A stretch of DNA of 64,000 bases from an uncultured Alistipes sp. (GTDB lineage Bacteria > Bacteroidota > Bacteroidia > Bacteroidales > Rikenellaceae). This document shows positions 17,427 to 26,415 of the stretch, piece after piece. How positions within the stretch are numbered: the stretch's first letter is position 1; each line of letters starts with the position of its first letter. Below the pieces are notes generated by a model. It had not been told where the DNA came from. It made no database searches and worked only from the letters and a program-made list of their open reading frames with translations. The stretch covers positions 1-64,000 of the forward strand of contig CAJGEC010000009.1 in NCBI GenBank assembly GCA_904502285.1, written 5' to 3'. The translations under genes and the position numbers were made by a program.

Positions 17427-19517
17427 TTACTTACGTCTAAGAACGATGTCGCTTGTTGCGCACGCCTCAAGCGTCTGCTCGTTGAGGAATACCGCAGGAC
17501 GGTAGATGCCATAACCGAACTCCTCGCCAGCGTGATGGGCACCAATAGTGAGGGTGTTGCCGTCAGCCGAGAGGGTTACAGGGAATGTCGCAGGTGCGGT
17601 AAACTGGTTGTTGTAGTCGCAACCGAAGAAGTTGAGGAAGCCATCATCTGACCAGTTGTAGAGGTATTGGCCACGTGATGTAGGCACGCTGAGGGTGTCA
17701 CCCTGGCCAATCTCAAGGAAAATCTTTGGACCGTAGTCGCGGTAAACGAGGTTCTTACCCTTAGCGTATAAGTTTGGCAACATCTCCAAAAGTTGTGCTG
17801 GTGTGAGAACAGGCATCTTAGTGTATTCGCCCTGTGCATTCACCTCGAATGGGAAACCGAGGATTACGAGGCGGTTCTGGTTGCGGTAGTCGGTCTCTGT
17901 CTTTGAGTCTACGCCCTGAGCGATAGTTACAACCTCACTTACGGTAGCCTGTATGCCATTCTCCTGAACGAGGGTGTAGGTCATTGTCCACTCGCCGAGC
18001 AGCGATGTGAAGAGGTCTGACTCAACACGTGGTGCTGGAGCCTGTGCAGGGGTGTTGTATGTTGTAGTCTCAAGGGTTGAAACCTTCTCCTTGTTGAACA
18101 AGAGTACCAATGCGGTGTACTCTACCTCTGGCCAAAGGTCTGGCATAGTGAGTGAGAGACCCTCAGGAGAGTTGATAGCCTCAATCTCCTCAGCCTTGAG
18201 TGGGGTACCCCAGTTGTTTACGATAGTCTCGTCTGAGTTGTCGTAGCGACGCTCATTAACCTCTACTGTAGAACGGAATACGACCTTACCACTTGCAGCG
18301 TTATCTGCCTTGATGTTTAGTACGAGGTTGCTGTGAGGATCTGTCTCGGCCTCGCTGATTGAGAGGTTGATAGTTGGAGGTAACATCGACTGGTCGCCTG
18401 TTGTAAAGTCGATAAGCGATGCGTTCTTTGCACCCTTCTTATCCTCTACGATAAGTGCGATGCTGTATTCGAAATTAGGAGTTAGACCACCCCAAGTAGC
18501 CTCGTTAGCTGCTGTGAGAGTCCAACCATTGCCATAGGTTACTACCTGCTTCAAAACAGTTGATAAAAATAGGTCCATGCCGTAGTCGTCCATAATCATA
18601 TGGAGCTGTGATGCTGAGTCTACATAAACATAGTACTGTGCAACGTCGCTATCAGGGGTTGTCTTGATGGTTACAGATGTAGAGTCTACGTTTGTAATCT
18701 CTGTGGTCACACCAGCCGTTGTTGTAGGCTTGTGGGGTGTGCTGAACGACTTTAGGTAGATCTCGCCAATGATGTTAGGTATTGAAGCGTTGTCGCACTG
18801 AGCGGCGATAACATAGTACTCGCTACCAGCACGCAAACGCATCTCGTAAGGACCATACTGACCGCCATTAACCCATTCTACAGTAAGTGGACCGTTTGTA
18901 ACGATACCGATACCTTCAGTAGCGATATAATCCTCTGGTGTCAAGCCCATATGGGTTAGGTATGCCTTGTCGATACACTGGAAGATGATTTTACCAGGAA
19001 GGCTGATTGTGAAGGTAGCCTCCTCGTAGCCGACGTTATCGATTGTGATAGGGTTTGCTACACCATCATCAGGAGTTGTGAACTTATAGTTCTTAGGTGC
19101 GCTGAGGTTGCCATCCTTTGAAGCGCGAAGAATTGCGTAGAGGGTGTAGTTAGTGTTGTCGTTGAGGTTGCTGATGGTGATGTTCTCAGTGCCCTCAATC
19201 TCCTTAGAGTTTGCTGCGAACCACTCGTCCATCTTTGGAGCAGAGAAGCCCTCTGCTACTACGGTGTAACCAAGCACACCAGGTACGTTTGTTGTAACCT
19301 CGAAGGTGAAAGAGTCTGCCTTAACCTCTACCTCCTTGATAGAGATAACTGGCTGAGTAGGCTCATCTGTAGTGCCATCGTTCTCGCCACCGTTGTTATC
19401 GCCAGGATTCTCGGTGTTGCTGCCGTTGTTAGGCTGGTCTGTCTGGCTATTCTCCGTACAGCCCACGGCGAACAATACGCTGAGCATAACAGCCCAAATA
19501 GTGAATAGTTTTTTCAT
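17427..19517 (-). CDS. Surface lipoprotein with FN3-like repeats
   Basis: The 696-residue protein has a lipoprotein signal peptide (FAVGCTENS, cysteine near residue 20) followed by an Asn/Gly/Asp-rich linker to about residue 55. At least three or four fibronectin-type-III-like beta domains follow, each ending in a strand such as NYTLYAILRAS, YYVIAAQCD or YSIALIVEDKK and then an FTTP/FTTGD boundary. The last 170 residues begin LLGEWTMTYTLVQENG and look like a separate lipocalin-like beta domain. No catalytic motif was recognised. It is the first gene of an operon with the IdeS-like protease and may be a binding or scaffold partner on the cell surface; that role is inferred only from position. 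Confidence 0.7.
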   Translation of the reverse strand: MKKLFTIWAVMLSVLFAVGCTENSQTDQPNNGSNTENPGDNNGGENDGTTDEPTQPVISIKEVEVKADSFTFEVTTNVPGVLGYTVVAEGFSAPKMDEWFAANSKEIEGTENITISNLNDNTNYTLYAILRASKDGNLSAPKNYKFTTPDDGVANPITIDNVGYEEATFTISLPGKIIFQCIDKAYLTHMGLTPEDYIATEGIGIVTNGPLTVEWVNGGQYGPYEMRLRAGSEYYVIAAQCDNASIPNIIGEIYLKSFSTPHKPTTTAGVTTEITNVDSTSVTIKTTPDSDVAQYYVYVDSASQLHMIMDDYGMDLFLSTVLKQVVTYGNGWTLTAANEATWGGLTPNFEYSIALIVEDKKGAKNASLIDFTTGDQSMLPPTINLSISEAETDPHSNLVLNIKADNAASGKVVFRSTVEVNERRYDNSDETIVNNWGTPLKAEEIEAINSPEGLSLTMPDLWPEVEYTALVLLFNKEKVSTLETTTYNTPAQAPAPRVESDLFTSLLGEWTMTYTLVQENGIQATVSEVVTIAQGVDSKTETDYRNQNRLVILGFPFEVNAQGEYTKMPVLTPAQLLEMLPNLYAKGKNLVYRDYGPKIFLEIGQGDTLSVPTSRGQYLYNWSDDGFLNFFGCDYNNQFTAPATFPVTLSADGNTLTIGAHHAGEEFGYGIYRPAVFLNEQTLEACATSDIVLRRK

Positions 19518-19615
19518 AGATGGTTGTTTTTTATGTTATTGTGATTTGTTTTGTTGTATATTGTCCTTTTGAGTTGTTGCCAGCTATTATTTACACACGC
19601 TATTTCAATTTCGGG

Positions 19616-19668
19616 CAAAAATAGTGAAAAAATTCAGAACCTACAAACCTTTAACACTATTAAGTGTT
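19616..19668 (-). promoter_or_regulatory. Promoter of the surface lipoprotein/protease operon, with upstream palindrome
   Basis: On the reverse strand TATTTTTG (19623-19616) and TTTG (19647-19644) have 20 nt between them, giving a leader of about 90 nt. Immediately upstream, TAACACT and AGTGTTA (19651-19668) form a 7-bp inverted repeat around four bases. It is a possible activator or repressor site. Confidence 0.6.
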
Positions 19669-19696
19669 ATGTGATCAAATTATTTTTAAGATTGGT

Positions 19697-19732
19697 AAAA
19701 AAAAGACTATTCAACCCTTCGGCCAAATAGTC
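19697..19732 (-). terminator. Rho-independent terminator behind the lipid kinase gene
   Basis: On the reverse strand GACTATT (19732-19726) pairs with AATAGTC (19711-19705) and is followed by eight T (19704-19697). It closes the four-gene operon ending with the lipid kinase. Confidence 0.88.
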
Positions 19733-19763
19733 TCCAATTCATAGTTTTATGGCTTGTTTATCG

Positions 19764-20756
19764 CTATGCCTCAGCCTTCATCTCGTCGATGAACGACTTG
19801 TTTACAACGACTCTTACCTCACGATGCAAGACGTTGATTTCCACGGGAGTAACACCATACAACTCACCATCTATTTCAAGTGGTGTTTCGGGCGAGGACT
19901 CTATGCGGATTCTCTTGCCCTGGGTGTGTGAGATATGGCCAATGGTGTAGATCGTACCATTGAAGAGACGACGCATACGGAAGATGACGTGCCACCAATG
20001 CACTGGACGTATTATGGTGAGGTCCAAGAGTCCGTCGTCGGCCACCGAGTCGGGTAGCTGCTGGATACCTCCACCATTGAACTTGCCGACACCAATGGCG
20101 ATGCTAAAGAGTAGGTCGTTGAACACCAACTTATCATCGACCCAAATCTTAGCACCCGTAGCCTTGTGCGAGAAGAAGGAGCGTATCAAACACCATAGAT
20201 AACCACTGCGTCCGAGGTAGCCCTTGGCCTTGCTCGTGAGTGTGCGCCTGATTACCTCGGCATCGAAGCCTAAGCCCGCCACGTTGGCCATAAAGCGTTT
20301 CTGGCGATACTTCGACTCCTCGTACGATATCTCTGCCACATCCTGCAAAAAGGTGTAACCCTCCTTAATTGCGCGGATAGCCTCGGAGTAGCGTGTAGGG
20401 ATGCCGAACATACGTATCCAGTCGTTTCCCGTGCCTGTGGATATCATCGCCAAGGTGATCTCCGAGGGGGCAACGCTCTTCTGGATGAAGAGGCCGTTTA
20501 CAACCTCGTGCATAGTGCCGTCGCCACCCACCACGATAATATGGCGGTAGCCACTCGTTATTGCCGTGACGGTGAGTTCTGTGGCGTGGTGCTTATGTTC
20601 GGTAAATACCGCTTCGTGGCGTATGCCGTTGTCTCGCAACAGCTTAGAGATGGCAGGGTAGTCGGTCAATCCCTTGCCTCCGCCAGAGGTGGGATTGACC
20701 ACTACAAACCATTTTACATCGTCACCTATGGTTGGTGTGTACGATTGCTCTCTCAT
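19764..20756 (-). CDS. Diacylglycerol kinase-like lipid kinase (YegS/BmrU type)
   Basis: The 330-residue protein is a soluble, membrane-associated kinase of the DAGK catalytic family. It has the N-terminal strand KWFVVVNPTSGGGKG (15-29) and the nucleotide loop GGDGT (77-81) followed by MHEVVNGL, then GTGNDWIRMFG, a second family motif. The C-terminal half is the beta-sandwich typical of YegS-like proteins. The substrate could be diacylglycerol, sphingosine-type lipid or undecaprenol and cannot be told from the sequence. It is the last gene of the barrel-phoH-pepD-kinase operon, 28 nt behind pepD. Confidence 0.9.
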   Translation of the reverse strand: MREQSYTPTIGDDVKWFVVVNPTSGGGKGLTDYPAISKLLRDNGIRHEAVFTEHKHHATELTVTAITSGYRHIIVVGGDGTMHEVVNGLFIQKSVAPSEITLAMISTGTGNDWIRMFGIPTRYSEAIRAIKEGYTFLQDVAEISYEESKYRQKRFMANVAGLGFDAEVIRRTLTSKAKGYLGRSGYLWCLIRSFFSHKATGAKIWVDDKLVFNDLLFSIAIGVGKFNGGGIQQLPDSVADDGLLDLTIIRPVHWWHVIFRMRRLFNGTIYTIGHISHTQGKRIRIESSPETPLEIDGELYGVTPVEINVLHREVRVVVNKSFIDEMKAEA

Positions 20757-20784
20757 TTTGGGTATAGCGTTTGAGCAGCGTGGC

Positions 20785-22245
20785 TTACTTACGTGGAGCG
20801 TTACGCAAGGTGTTGAGCAAGAAGTCGTAGAACTTCTCCACTGAAGCGATGTTCACCTTCTCGTCTGGAGAGTGTGGGTAGCAGATGGTAGGACCGAATG
20901 AAATCATATCCATTCCTGGGTACTTAGCACCGATGATACCGCACTCCAAGCCTGCGTGGATAGCAGTTACAGATGGCTTCACGCCGTAGAGCTTCTCGTA
21001 TGACTCAAGCATAGTGTGCAAGATTGGCGACTTCATATTTGGGTTCCAACCACTGTATGAGCCAGAGAGCTCAACATCAGCACCTGCCAACTCAAATACT
21101 GAAGAGATTGCGCCAGCCAACTCACCCTTCTCGGTATCTACAGATGAGCGCAACAAGCACTTAACCTCGATAGTAGAGCCGTTAGAGACGACGATAGCCA
21201 AGTTAGAAGATGTCTGCACCAAGTTCTCCATAGCGATAGACATACGCTGTACGCCGTTAGGACAACCACAAATAGCACGAATCAAAGAGTGTGACTCAAG
21301 GTGTGGGATGATTGCCTTAGGGCACTCAACAGGCTCTGCAAAGATCTCGATAGAGTCCTCGATACCCTCGAACTCCTTGATGATAATCTTCTCGTATGCC
21401 TTCACGTTAGCCTCGAAGATAGCCTTCTCTGCCTCACGCACAACCACAACAGCCCAAGCCTCACGTGGGATAGCGTTACGCATATTGCCACCCTCTACAG
21501 ATGCCAACTCCAAGCCATAAGACTCGGTCTCCTGGCGCAACAAGCGGAACAACACCTTATTGGCGTTAGCGCGCTGAGTGCCAATCTGGATACCTGAGTG
21601 ACCACCCTTAAGACCCTTAACAGTAACCTTGTAGGCCGCAAACTTGCCCTCCAAAGGCTGCTCACGATACTTGAATGTCACGTTTACATCCATACCGCCA
21701 GCGCAACCAACATACAACTCACCCTCGGTCTCTGAGTCGAGGTTGAGCAAGATCTCGCCCTTGAGCATACCGCCCTTAAGGCCGAAAGCACCATCCATAC
21801 CAGTCTCCTCGGTAGCGGTGAACAGACACTCCAAAGGACCGTGTACGAGCTCTGCATCCTCCATAGCAGCCATAGCCGCTGCCAAGCCGATACCATTGTC
21901 AGCGCCAAGGGTTGTGCCGTTAGCAGTTACCCACTCGCCATCGATATATGCCTCGATAGGGTCGGTAGCGAAGTCGAAGGTAGTGTCGTTATTCTTCTGT
22001 GGCACCATATCGGTATGAGCCTGAAGGATGATACCCTTGCGGTCCTCCATACCTGGGGTTGCTGGCTTGTATACATAGACGTTCTGAGCCTCATCTACCT
22101 TGTGCTCCAATCCGAGTTCCTCGGCCCACTTAACGATGTAGGCACGAATAGCATCCTCCTGGTGTGATGGGTGTGGGATGTTGCAGATCTCTGCAAAGTG
22201 CTTCCAAACCAATGCTGGCTTTAAGCCTTTCAAATTCTTATCCAT
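20785..22245 (-). CDS. pepD: Aminoacyl-histidine dipeptidase (M20 family)
   Basis: This cytosolic metallopeptidase of the PepD/carnosinase-like M20C group cleaves Xaa-His and related dipeptides. Length is the family norm (486 residues). Metal and catalytic residues are visible: H77 and D79 in QAHTDMVPQ, D116 in TLGADNGIG, and E146-E147 in TATEETGMDG. The lid domain (about 205-390) carries LKGGHSGIQIG, the conserved substrate-binding stretch. The gene lies 57 nt behind phoH in the same orientation. Confidence 0.95.
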   Translation of the reverse strand: MDKNLKGLKPALVWKHFAEICNIPHPSHQEDAIRAYIVKWAEELGLEHKVDEAQNVYVYKPATPGMEDRKGIILQAHTDMVPQKNNDTTFDFATDPIEAYIDGEWVTANGTTLGADNGIGLAAAMAAMEDAELVHGPLECLFTATEETGMDGAFGLKGGMLKGEILLNLDSETEGELYVGCAGGMDVNVTFKYREQPLEGKFAAYKVTVKGLKGGHSGIQIGTQRANANKVLFRLLRQETESYGLELASVEGGNMRNAIPREAWAVVVVREAEKAIFEANVKAYEKIIIKEFEGIEDSIEIFAEPVECPKAIIPHLESHSLIRAICGCPNGVQRMSIAMENLVQTSSNLAIVVSNGSTIEVKCLLRSSVDTEKGELAGAISSVFELAGADVELSGSYSGWNPNMKSPILHTMLESYEKLYGVKPSVTAIHAGLECGIIGAKYPGMDMISFGPTICYPHSPDEKVNIASVEKFYDFLLNTLRNAPRK

Positions 22246-22302
22246 ACTCTAAAAGTTTTAATTTATTGATTATTAGTTATTTAGTTACTTTTATATAATC
22301 CT

Positions 22303-23310
22303 TTAGTTCTCCTGATTTACCTCGCGACGATCCTTGCGTAGGCTATTCTCCAACTCCTCGCGCTTGTCGAAGGCATCGACGATATACTTGACTAACCTGT
22401 GGCGCACGATATCACGCTTGTCGAACTCTACAATGCCTATGCCATCGATATTTTTGAGCGTCTCCATCGCCTTTGTCAGACCGCTATCCGAGCGTCGTGG
22501 AAGGTCGATCTGTGTTACGTCGCCCGTGACGATAAACTTGGCGTTGCGACCCATACGCGTAAGGAACATCTTTATCTGCGAGAGGGTAGTGTTCTGAGCC
22601 TCGTCGAGGATGACAAAGGCGTTGTCGAGAGTTCTACCGCGCATATATGCTAACGGAGCAATCTGCACCGTGCCCTCCTCGATGAATTTCTGCAACTTAG
22701 CCGCAGGAATCATATCGTTGAGCGCGTCGTAGAGGGGTTGCAAATAGGGGTCTAACTTCTCCTTCATATCGCCTGGGAGGAAGCCGAGTTTCTCACCTGC
22801 CTCGACAGCGGGACGAGTCAAAATTATTCGACGTATCTCCTTCTCCTTCAATGCTCTTACAGCCAATGCTATGGCCGTGTATGTCTTTCCCGAACCCGCA
22901 GGACCTACAGCAAAGAGTAGGTCGTTGTTCTCGGAGAGTTTCACCAGACGCTGTTGGTTGATTGTGCGGGCGCGGATTATCGCTCCGTTGTTGCCGTAGA
23001 CGATAACATCCTTATCCACGGCTGGGGGTTCCGACGATAACTCCTCAAGGCTTGATGAGAAGGCCTGAGAGACCACCTCCGAGGAGATATGGCCATACTT
23101 GACGTAGTACTCCACTAAGGCGTTCATCCTACGCTCAAAGGCGCTTACATCGCTCTTAGCACCCAGGGCCTTAATCTTGTCGCCACGTGCTACAATCTTG
23201 ACCTTGGGGCATAGCTCACGCATCTGCTCAAGGTAGGCATCCTGTGCGCCATAGAGTTCTCGGGCATCTACACCCTCCACCAATATCTCTTTTATAATCT
23301 CTTCACTCAT
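22303..23310 (-). CDS. phoH: PhoH-family ATPase
   Basis: The 335-residue protein combines an N-terminal segment (1-100) with a P-loop helicase-like domain: Walker A GPAGSGKT at 136-143, Walker B FVILDEAQN, and the downstream TRMGRNAKFIVTGDVTQIDLP motif. PhoH proteins are RNA-linked ATPases, often associated with RNA metabolism or ribosome-related endonucleases such as YbeY, but their reaction is not settled. It follows the outer-membrane barrel gene by 23 nt and precedes pepD. Confidence 0.93.
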   Translation of the reverse strand: MSEEIIKEILVEGVDARELYGAQDAYLEQMRELCPKVKIVARGDKIKALGAKSDVSAFERRMNALVEYYVKYGHISSEVVSQAFSSSLEELSSEPPAVDKDVIVYGNNGAIIRARTINQQRLVKLSENNDLLFAVGPAGSGKTYTAIALAVRALKEKEIRRIILTRPAVEAGEKLGFLPGDMKEKLDPYLQPLYDALNDMIPAAKLQKFIEEGTVQIAPLAYMRGRTLDNAFVILDEAQNTTLSQIKMFLTRMGRNAKFIVTGDVTQIDLPRRSDSGLTKAMETLKNIDGIGIVEFDKRDIVRHRLVKYIVDAFDKREELENSLRKDRREVNQEN

Positions 23311-23333
23311 AGTTGTTTATGCTACCAAAGCGG

Positions 23334-24011
23334 TTAAAATGCAAGTGACACACCGAGGGTCACCTTATAGGAACGTGTGTTAAAGTCTAACCCCTCCTTC
23401 TGCTCCGTGCCACCAAACTGGTTACTGTTGTCCGTGAGGGCGTGGATGTAGCGTGCCTCGATAAGGAAATATCTCGAAAGGCGTACGCCGATGCCTCCTG
23501 CGATATTCCACGTAGGGGTTATCGAGCCAAACATCATCACCTCGTTGTTGTGGGTGTACTCGCCCTTTGACATTACACCGAAGACTGGGCCAGCGTTTAT
23601 GCGCACACGCTTGTTTGCCAAGCGCAACGAGAGTAGTAGGGGTATATCTATCGAGGTGGTGCGTATGCGACGCTCCAAATCCTGATACTTGGCATCTATT
23701 GAGCCACCCTCATAGTCCAACTCCACCTCTATAGCGAAGTTGCGACCGAAGCATATCGCCATATCGAGGTGGCCCTGAAAGCCGAAACGTGGCGATAGAA
23801 GAATGTCGGGCGATGACACACTACTCAGGCCTGTGTAGACAGCACCAACGCCAATGCCCCACTCGGTGCCCATCCTTGGTGGTTCGCTACCTACCTCTGC
23901 GTAGTGGAAGGTGTGGTCGCAACAGGCCTGAGCCGAAGCCTTGCTACTGCCCATAATGAGTGCCACTGCCACCATCACCGCCAACGCTATATCTCTTACA
24001 TAACTCTTCAT
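23334..24011 (-). CDS. Outer-membrane beta-barrel protein
   Basis: With the start at 24011 the protein has 225 residues and begins MKSYVRDIALAVMVAVALIMG, a signal peptide ending near SKASAQ. An in-frame ATG at 24065 falls inside the -7 box and is rejected. The mature part alternates hydrophobic and polar residues in amphipathic strands (GVGAVYTGL, FAIEVELDYEGG, RINAGPVFGVMS, FLIEARYIHAL) and ends SLAF with a terminal phenylalanine, as outer-membrane barrels do. It resembles the small OMP_b-brl family, probably eight strands. Its role is unknown. It is the first gene of the phoH-pepD-kinase operon. Confidence 0.8.
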   Translation of the reverse strand: MKSYVRDIALAVMVAVALIMGSSKASAQACCDHTFHYAEVGSEPPRMGTEWGIGVGAVYTGLSSVSSPDILLSPRFGFQGHLDMAICFGRNFAIEVELDYEGGSIDAKYQDLERRIRTTSIDIPLLLSLRLANKRVRINAGPVFGVMSKGEYTHNNEVMMFGSITPTWNIAGGIGVRLSRYFLIEARYIHALTDNSNQFGGTEQKEGLDFNTRSYKVTLGVSLAF

Positions 24012-24062
24012 ATTCCTCAAAATCTGGAGCCTACCCGCCAGAGGGCTAAGCTTATAATCCTT

Positions 24063-24094
24063 CAAAGGTACTTATTTTATATAAATAAACCAAA
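24063..24094 (-). promoter_or_regulatory. Promoter of the barrel-phoH-pepD-kinase operon
   Basis: On the reverse strand TACCTTTG (24070-24063) is the -7 box and TTTG (24094-24091) the -33 box with 20 nt between. It decides the start of the barrel gene at 24011. Confidence 0.72.
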
Positions 24095-24142
24095 ATATAT
24101 GGTAAATATTTTGCAAAGTTTCTAAAATTGAATGAATTGTCT

Positions 24143-24150
24143 TATCTTTG
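24143..24150 (+). promoter_or_regulatory. -7 box of der
   Basis: TATCTTTG at 24143-24150 is a perfect -7 box, 43 nt before the der ATG. No clear -33 TTTG is at the usual distance. Confidence 0.6.
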
Positions 24151-24193
24151 CGCCATAATATGCGTATAAGCGAAATATAAAAGATATAGAGAT

Positions 24194-25498
24194 ATGAGTT
24201 TGGTAGCAATCGTAGGACGCCCAAATGTGGGTAAATCAACACTTTTCAACCGTCTTGTTGGTCAGCGTCAGGCCATTGTGGACGAGACTGCAGGTACAAC
24301 ACGCGACCGCCACTATGGTAAGACCGATTGGAATGGTAAGGAGTTTTCGGTAATCGACACAGGAGGTTATACCGTAAATTCTGAGGATATCTTCGAGGAC
24401 GAGATTCGTCGTCAGGTGATGCTCGCCATCGAGGAGGCAGACCTCATCCTCTTCCTTGTTGAGGTGCGCACGGGTATTACCGACCTCGATATGATGATGG
24501 CCGACATCTTGCGCCGTTCGGGCAAGAAGGTGATGCTCGTATGTAACAAGGTTGATACCTACGACCTCATCTACTTCTCTCACGAGTTCCACGCCTTGGG
24601 TCTCGGCGAGCCCTACTGCATCAGCTCTATGTCGGGTAGTGGTACGGGCGATATGATGGATGCCATCCTTGCCAATCTTCCTGAGGATACCTCTGCCGAG
24701 TACGACGCTTCGCTCCCACGCATTACCATCGTGGGTCGCCCTAATGTAGGTAAGTCGTCAATGACCAACGCCTTGCTTGGTCAGGAGCGCAATATCGTGA
24801 CCAACGTGGCAGGTACTACACGCGACTCTATCCACACTCGCTACAATATGTACGGTATGGACTTCTACCTTATCGATACGGCAGGTATGCGTAAGAAGGG
24901 TAAGGTTACCGAAGACCTTGAGTTCTACTCAGTTATGCGCTCTATCCGTGCTATCGAGAACTCCGACGTATGTATCCTTATGCTCGATGCTGAGCAGGGT
25001 ATCGAGTCTCAGGACTTGAATATCCACAACCTCATCGTGCGCAACCGTAAGGGCTGTGTTGTTGTGGTGAATAAGTGGGACTTGGTCGAGAAGGATAGCA
25101 ACACTATGAAGGTGTGGCGTGAGTTCTTGGAGAAGAAGTTAGCTCCATTTAGCGATATTCCAATCATCTTTACCTCGGTAATCAACAAGCAACGTATTTT
25201 GGATGTGTTGCAGGCGGCTATCCGTGTCTACCAGTCGCGTAAGCGTCGTATCTCTACATCCGAGCTCAACGAGTTCTTCTTGCCGTTGATTGAGAACTAC
25301 CCACCAGCAGCAACTAAGGGCAAGTACATCAAGATTAAGTATGTCACTCAGCTCCCAACGCCTACGCCACAGTTCGCCTTCTTCGTGAACTTGCCACAGT
25401 ATATCAAGGAGTCGTACCGTCGCTTCCTTGAGAACAAACTACGTGAGCAGTGGGATTTCTCTGGAGTGCCTATCCAGATCTACTTCCGCCAAAAGTAA
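24194..25498 (+). CDS. der: Ribosome biogenesis GTPase Der (EngA)
   Basis: Der is a double GTPase needed for maturation of the large ribosomal subunit. The 434-residue protein has two G domains: GRPNVGKST at 8-16 with NKVD and DTGG, and a second GRPNVGKSS near 180 with DTAG and NKWDL. A C-terminal KH-like domain (about 345-434) follows, with [11 protein letters not shown] and [20 protein letters not shown]. The order and length are standard. It is monocistronic and followed by two hairpin units. Confidence 0.97.
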   Translation: MSLVAIVGRPNVGKSTLFNRLVGQRQAIVDETAGTTRDRHYGKTDWNGKEFSVIDTGGYTVNSEDIFEDEIRRQVMLAIEEADLILFLVEVRTGITDLDMMMADILRRSGKKVMLVCNKVDTYDLIYFSHEFHALGLGEPYCISSMSGSGTGDMMDAILANLPEDTSAEYDASLPRITIVGRPNVGKSSMTNALLGQERNIVTNVAGTTRDSIHTRYNMYGMDFYLIDTAGMRKKGKVTEDLEFYSVMRSIRAIENSDVCILMLDAEQGIESQDLNIHNLIVRNRKGCVVVVNKWDLVEKDSNTMKVWREFLEKKLAPFSDIPIIFTSVINKQRILDVLQAAIRVYQSRKRRISTSELNEFFLPLIENYPPAATKGKYIKIKYVTQLPTPTPQFAFFVNLPQYIKESYRRFLENKLREQWDFSGVPIQIYFRQK

Positions 25499-25516
25499 TT
25501 TCTTTTTATAAGGCAG

Positions 25517-25730
25517 CATCTGCAGCCTCTCAATCATAAGCCCAAATGGGAAATACGTCAAGTATATCCCATCTGGGCTTATCTCTTAATCGAGGCCACA
25601 TCTACAACCTTCTAAAAAGAAATTTGTTGTGATAATGGGTCATCTTCGACCTCTTAATCAAAACTCCGAATGAGTAGTACAACAAGTACAGCCCATCCGG
25701 AGTTTTTTCATATCGAGGCCAAATCTAACC
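25517..25730 (+). repeat. Two degenerate tandem hairpin units behind der
   Basis: Unit A (25517-25607) and unit B (25641-25730) align over about 90 bp. Both begin CATCT, share CCTCT-AATCA, AATG, CAAGTA and CCCATC-GG, and end ATCGAGGCCA-ATCTA. Each unit contains its own hairpin: ATAAGCCCA (25536) with TGGGCTTAT (to 25582) in A, and AAAACTCCG (25660) with CGGAGTTTT (to 25706) in B. The stem sequences differ while pairing is kept, which suggests the structure is selected. Confidence 0.8.
25660..25708 (+). terminator. Strong hairpin with T-run (unit B)
   Basis: AAAACTCCG (25660-25668) pairs with CGGAGTTTT (25698-25706), and T continues to 25708. It can end der transcription on the + strand, and the A-run on its left side allows reverse-strand use for the operon ending at 25785. 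Confidence 0.75.
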
Positions 25731-25784
25731 CACTCTGACAACAAATTGGTCTACCGCTTCGGGGTGCTAAATTCAGTTGAGGAT

Positions 25785-26087
25785 TTACTTTGCTCTTGCC
25801 CACGTGCTTTCAAGAAGTTTATAGAGAGCAATAACCACAATTAGTGCAATTAAACTTGCAGCATCTGCGGTTATGACGAAGGGTAGTATCCACTCCAAGG
25901 CTATAATGAAGATTAGCGTGCCTCCTGTCAATAGGCGTAGACGTTGTACGTTATATTGTGCCCTCTTTTCGGGCGAACTAAAGTAGTAGTCTATCATCGT
26001 TAAGTCTGCCTTGCCCAGCATTATAGCGATAGCCAATATTATAATTGCGAGGGTGCCTATAATGGCGATAATTAGTCCTATTTTCAT
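25785..26087 (-). CDS. Small membrane protein (DUF3784-like), copy 2
   Basis: The 100-residue protein has three likely membrane helices: residues 3-24, about 52-70 and 75-92. A polar loop in between (GKADLTMIDYYFSSPEKRAQ) resembles the GKADF-MKRY loop of its neighbour, so the two are paralogues. It resembles the DUF3784 family of Bacteroidota/Firmicutes membrane proteins, function unknown. It is the last gene of a three-gene operon behind an S41 peptidase. Confidence 0.65.
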   Translation of the reverse strand: MKIGLIIAIIGTLAIIILAIAIMLGKADLTMIDYYFSSPEKRAQYNVQRLRLLTGGTLIFIIALEWILPFVITADAASLIALIVVIALYKLLESTWARAK

Positions 26088-26111
26088 AATTTCGATAGTT
26101 ATGGTAGTTTT

Positions 26112-26402
26112 CTACTCCTTTCTTCTTGCCCAGGTGAACTGCAGAATTGCAAGTATAATGGCAAAAGGGATGATGATGCAGGCTACGACAATCTCGCTTA
26201 CGCCAAAGAATATAAGCAGAGATACGGTGCTTATAAGGATGAAGGAGATGGCGTGAAGAAATCTCATTCGTACGAGGTTATACTTCTTCGATTCGCGCAC
26301 ATATCTCTTCATCACAAAATCAGCCTTGCCAACCATCATCATAAAACCCAGCACGGTGAATATGATGGCCATCACCACAAGATATATATTCGAGGTCTCC
26401 AT
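26112..26402 (-). CDS. Small membrane protein (DUF3784-like), copy 1
   Basis: The 96-residue protein has an N-terminal helix (IYLVVMAIIFTVLGFMMMVG), a short basic loop (KADFVMKRYVRESKKYN) and two further hydrophobic helices, ending in a basic TWARRKE. Its paralogue 24 nt downstream ends STWARAK. Function is unknown; a shared role with the upstream exported protease is possible but rests only on gene order. Confidence 0.65.
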   Translation of the reverse strand: METSNIYLVVMAIIFTVLGFMMMVGKADFVMKRYVRESKKYNLVRMRFLHAISFILISTVSLLIFFGVSEIVVACIIIPFAIILAILQFTWARRKE

Positions 26403-26415
26403 TGTAAGTAGTTTT

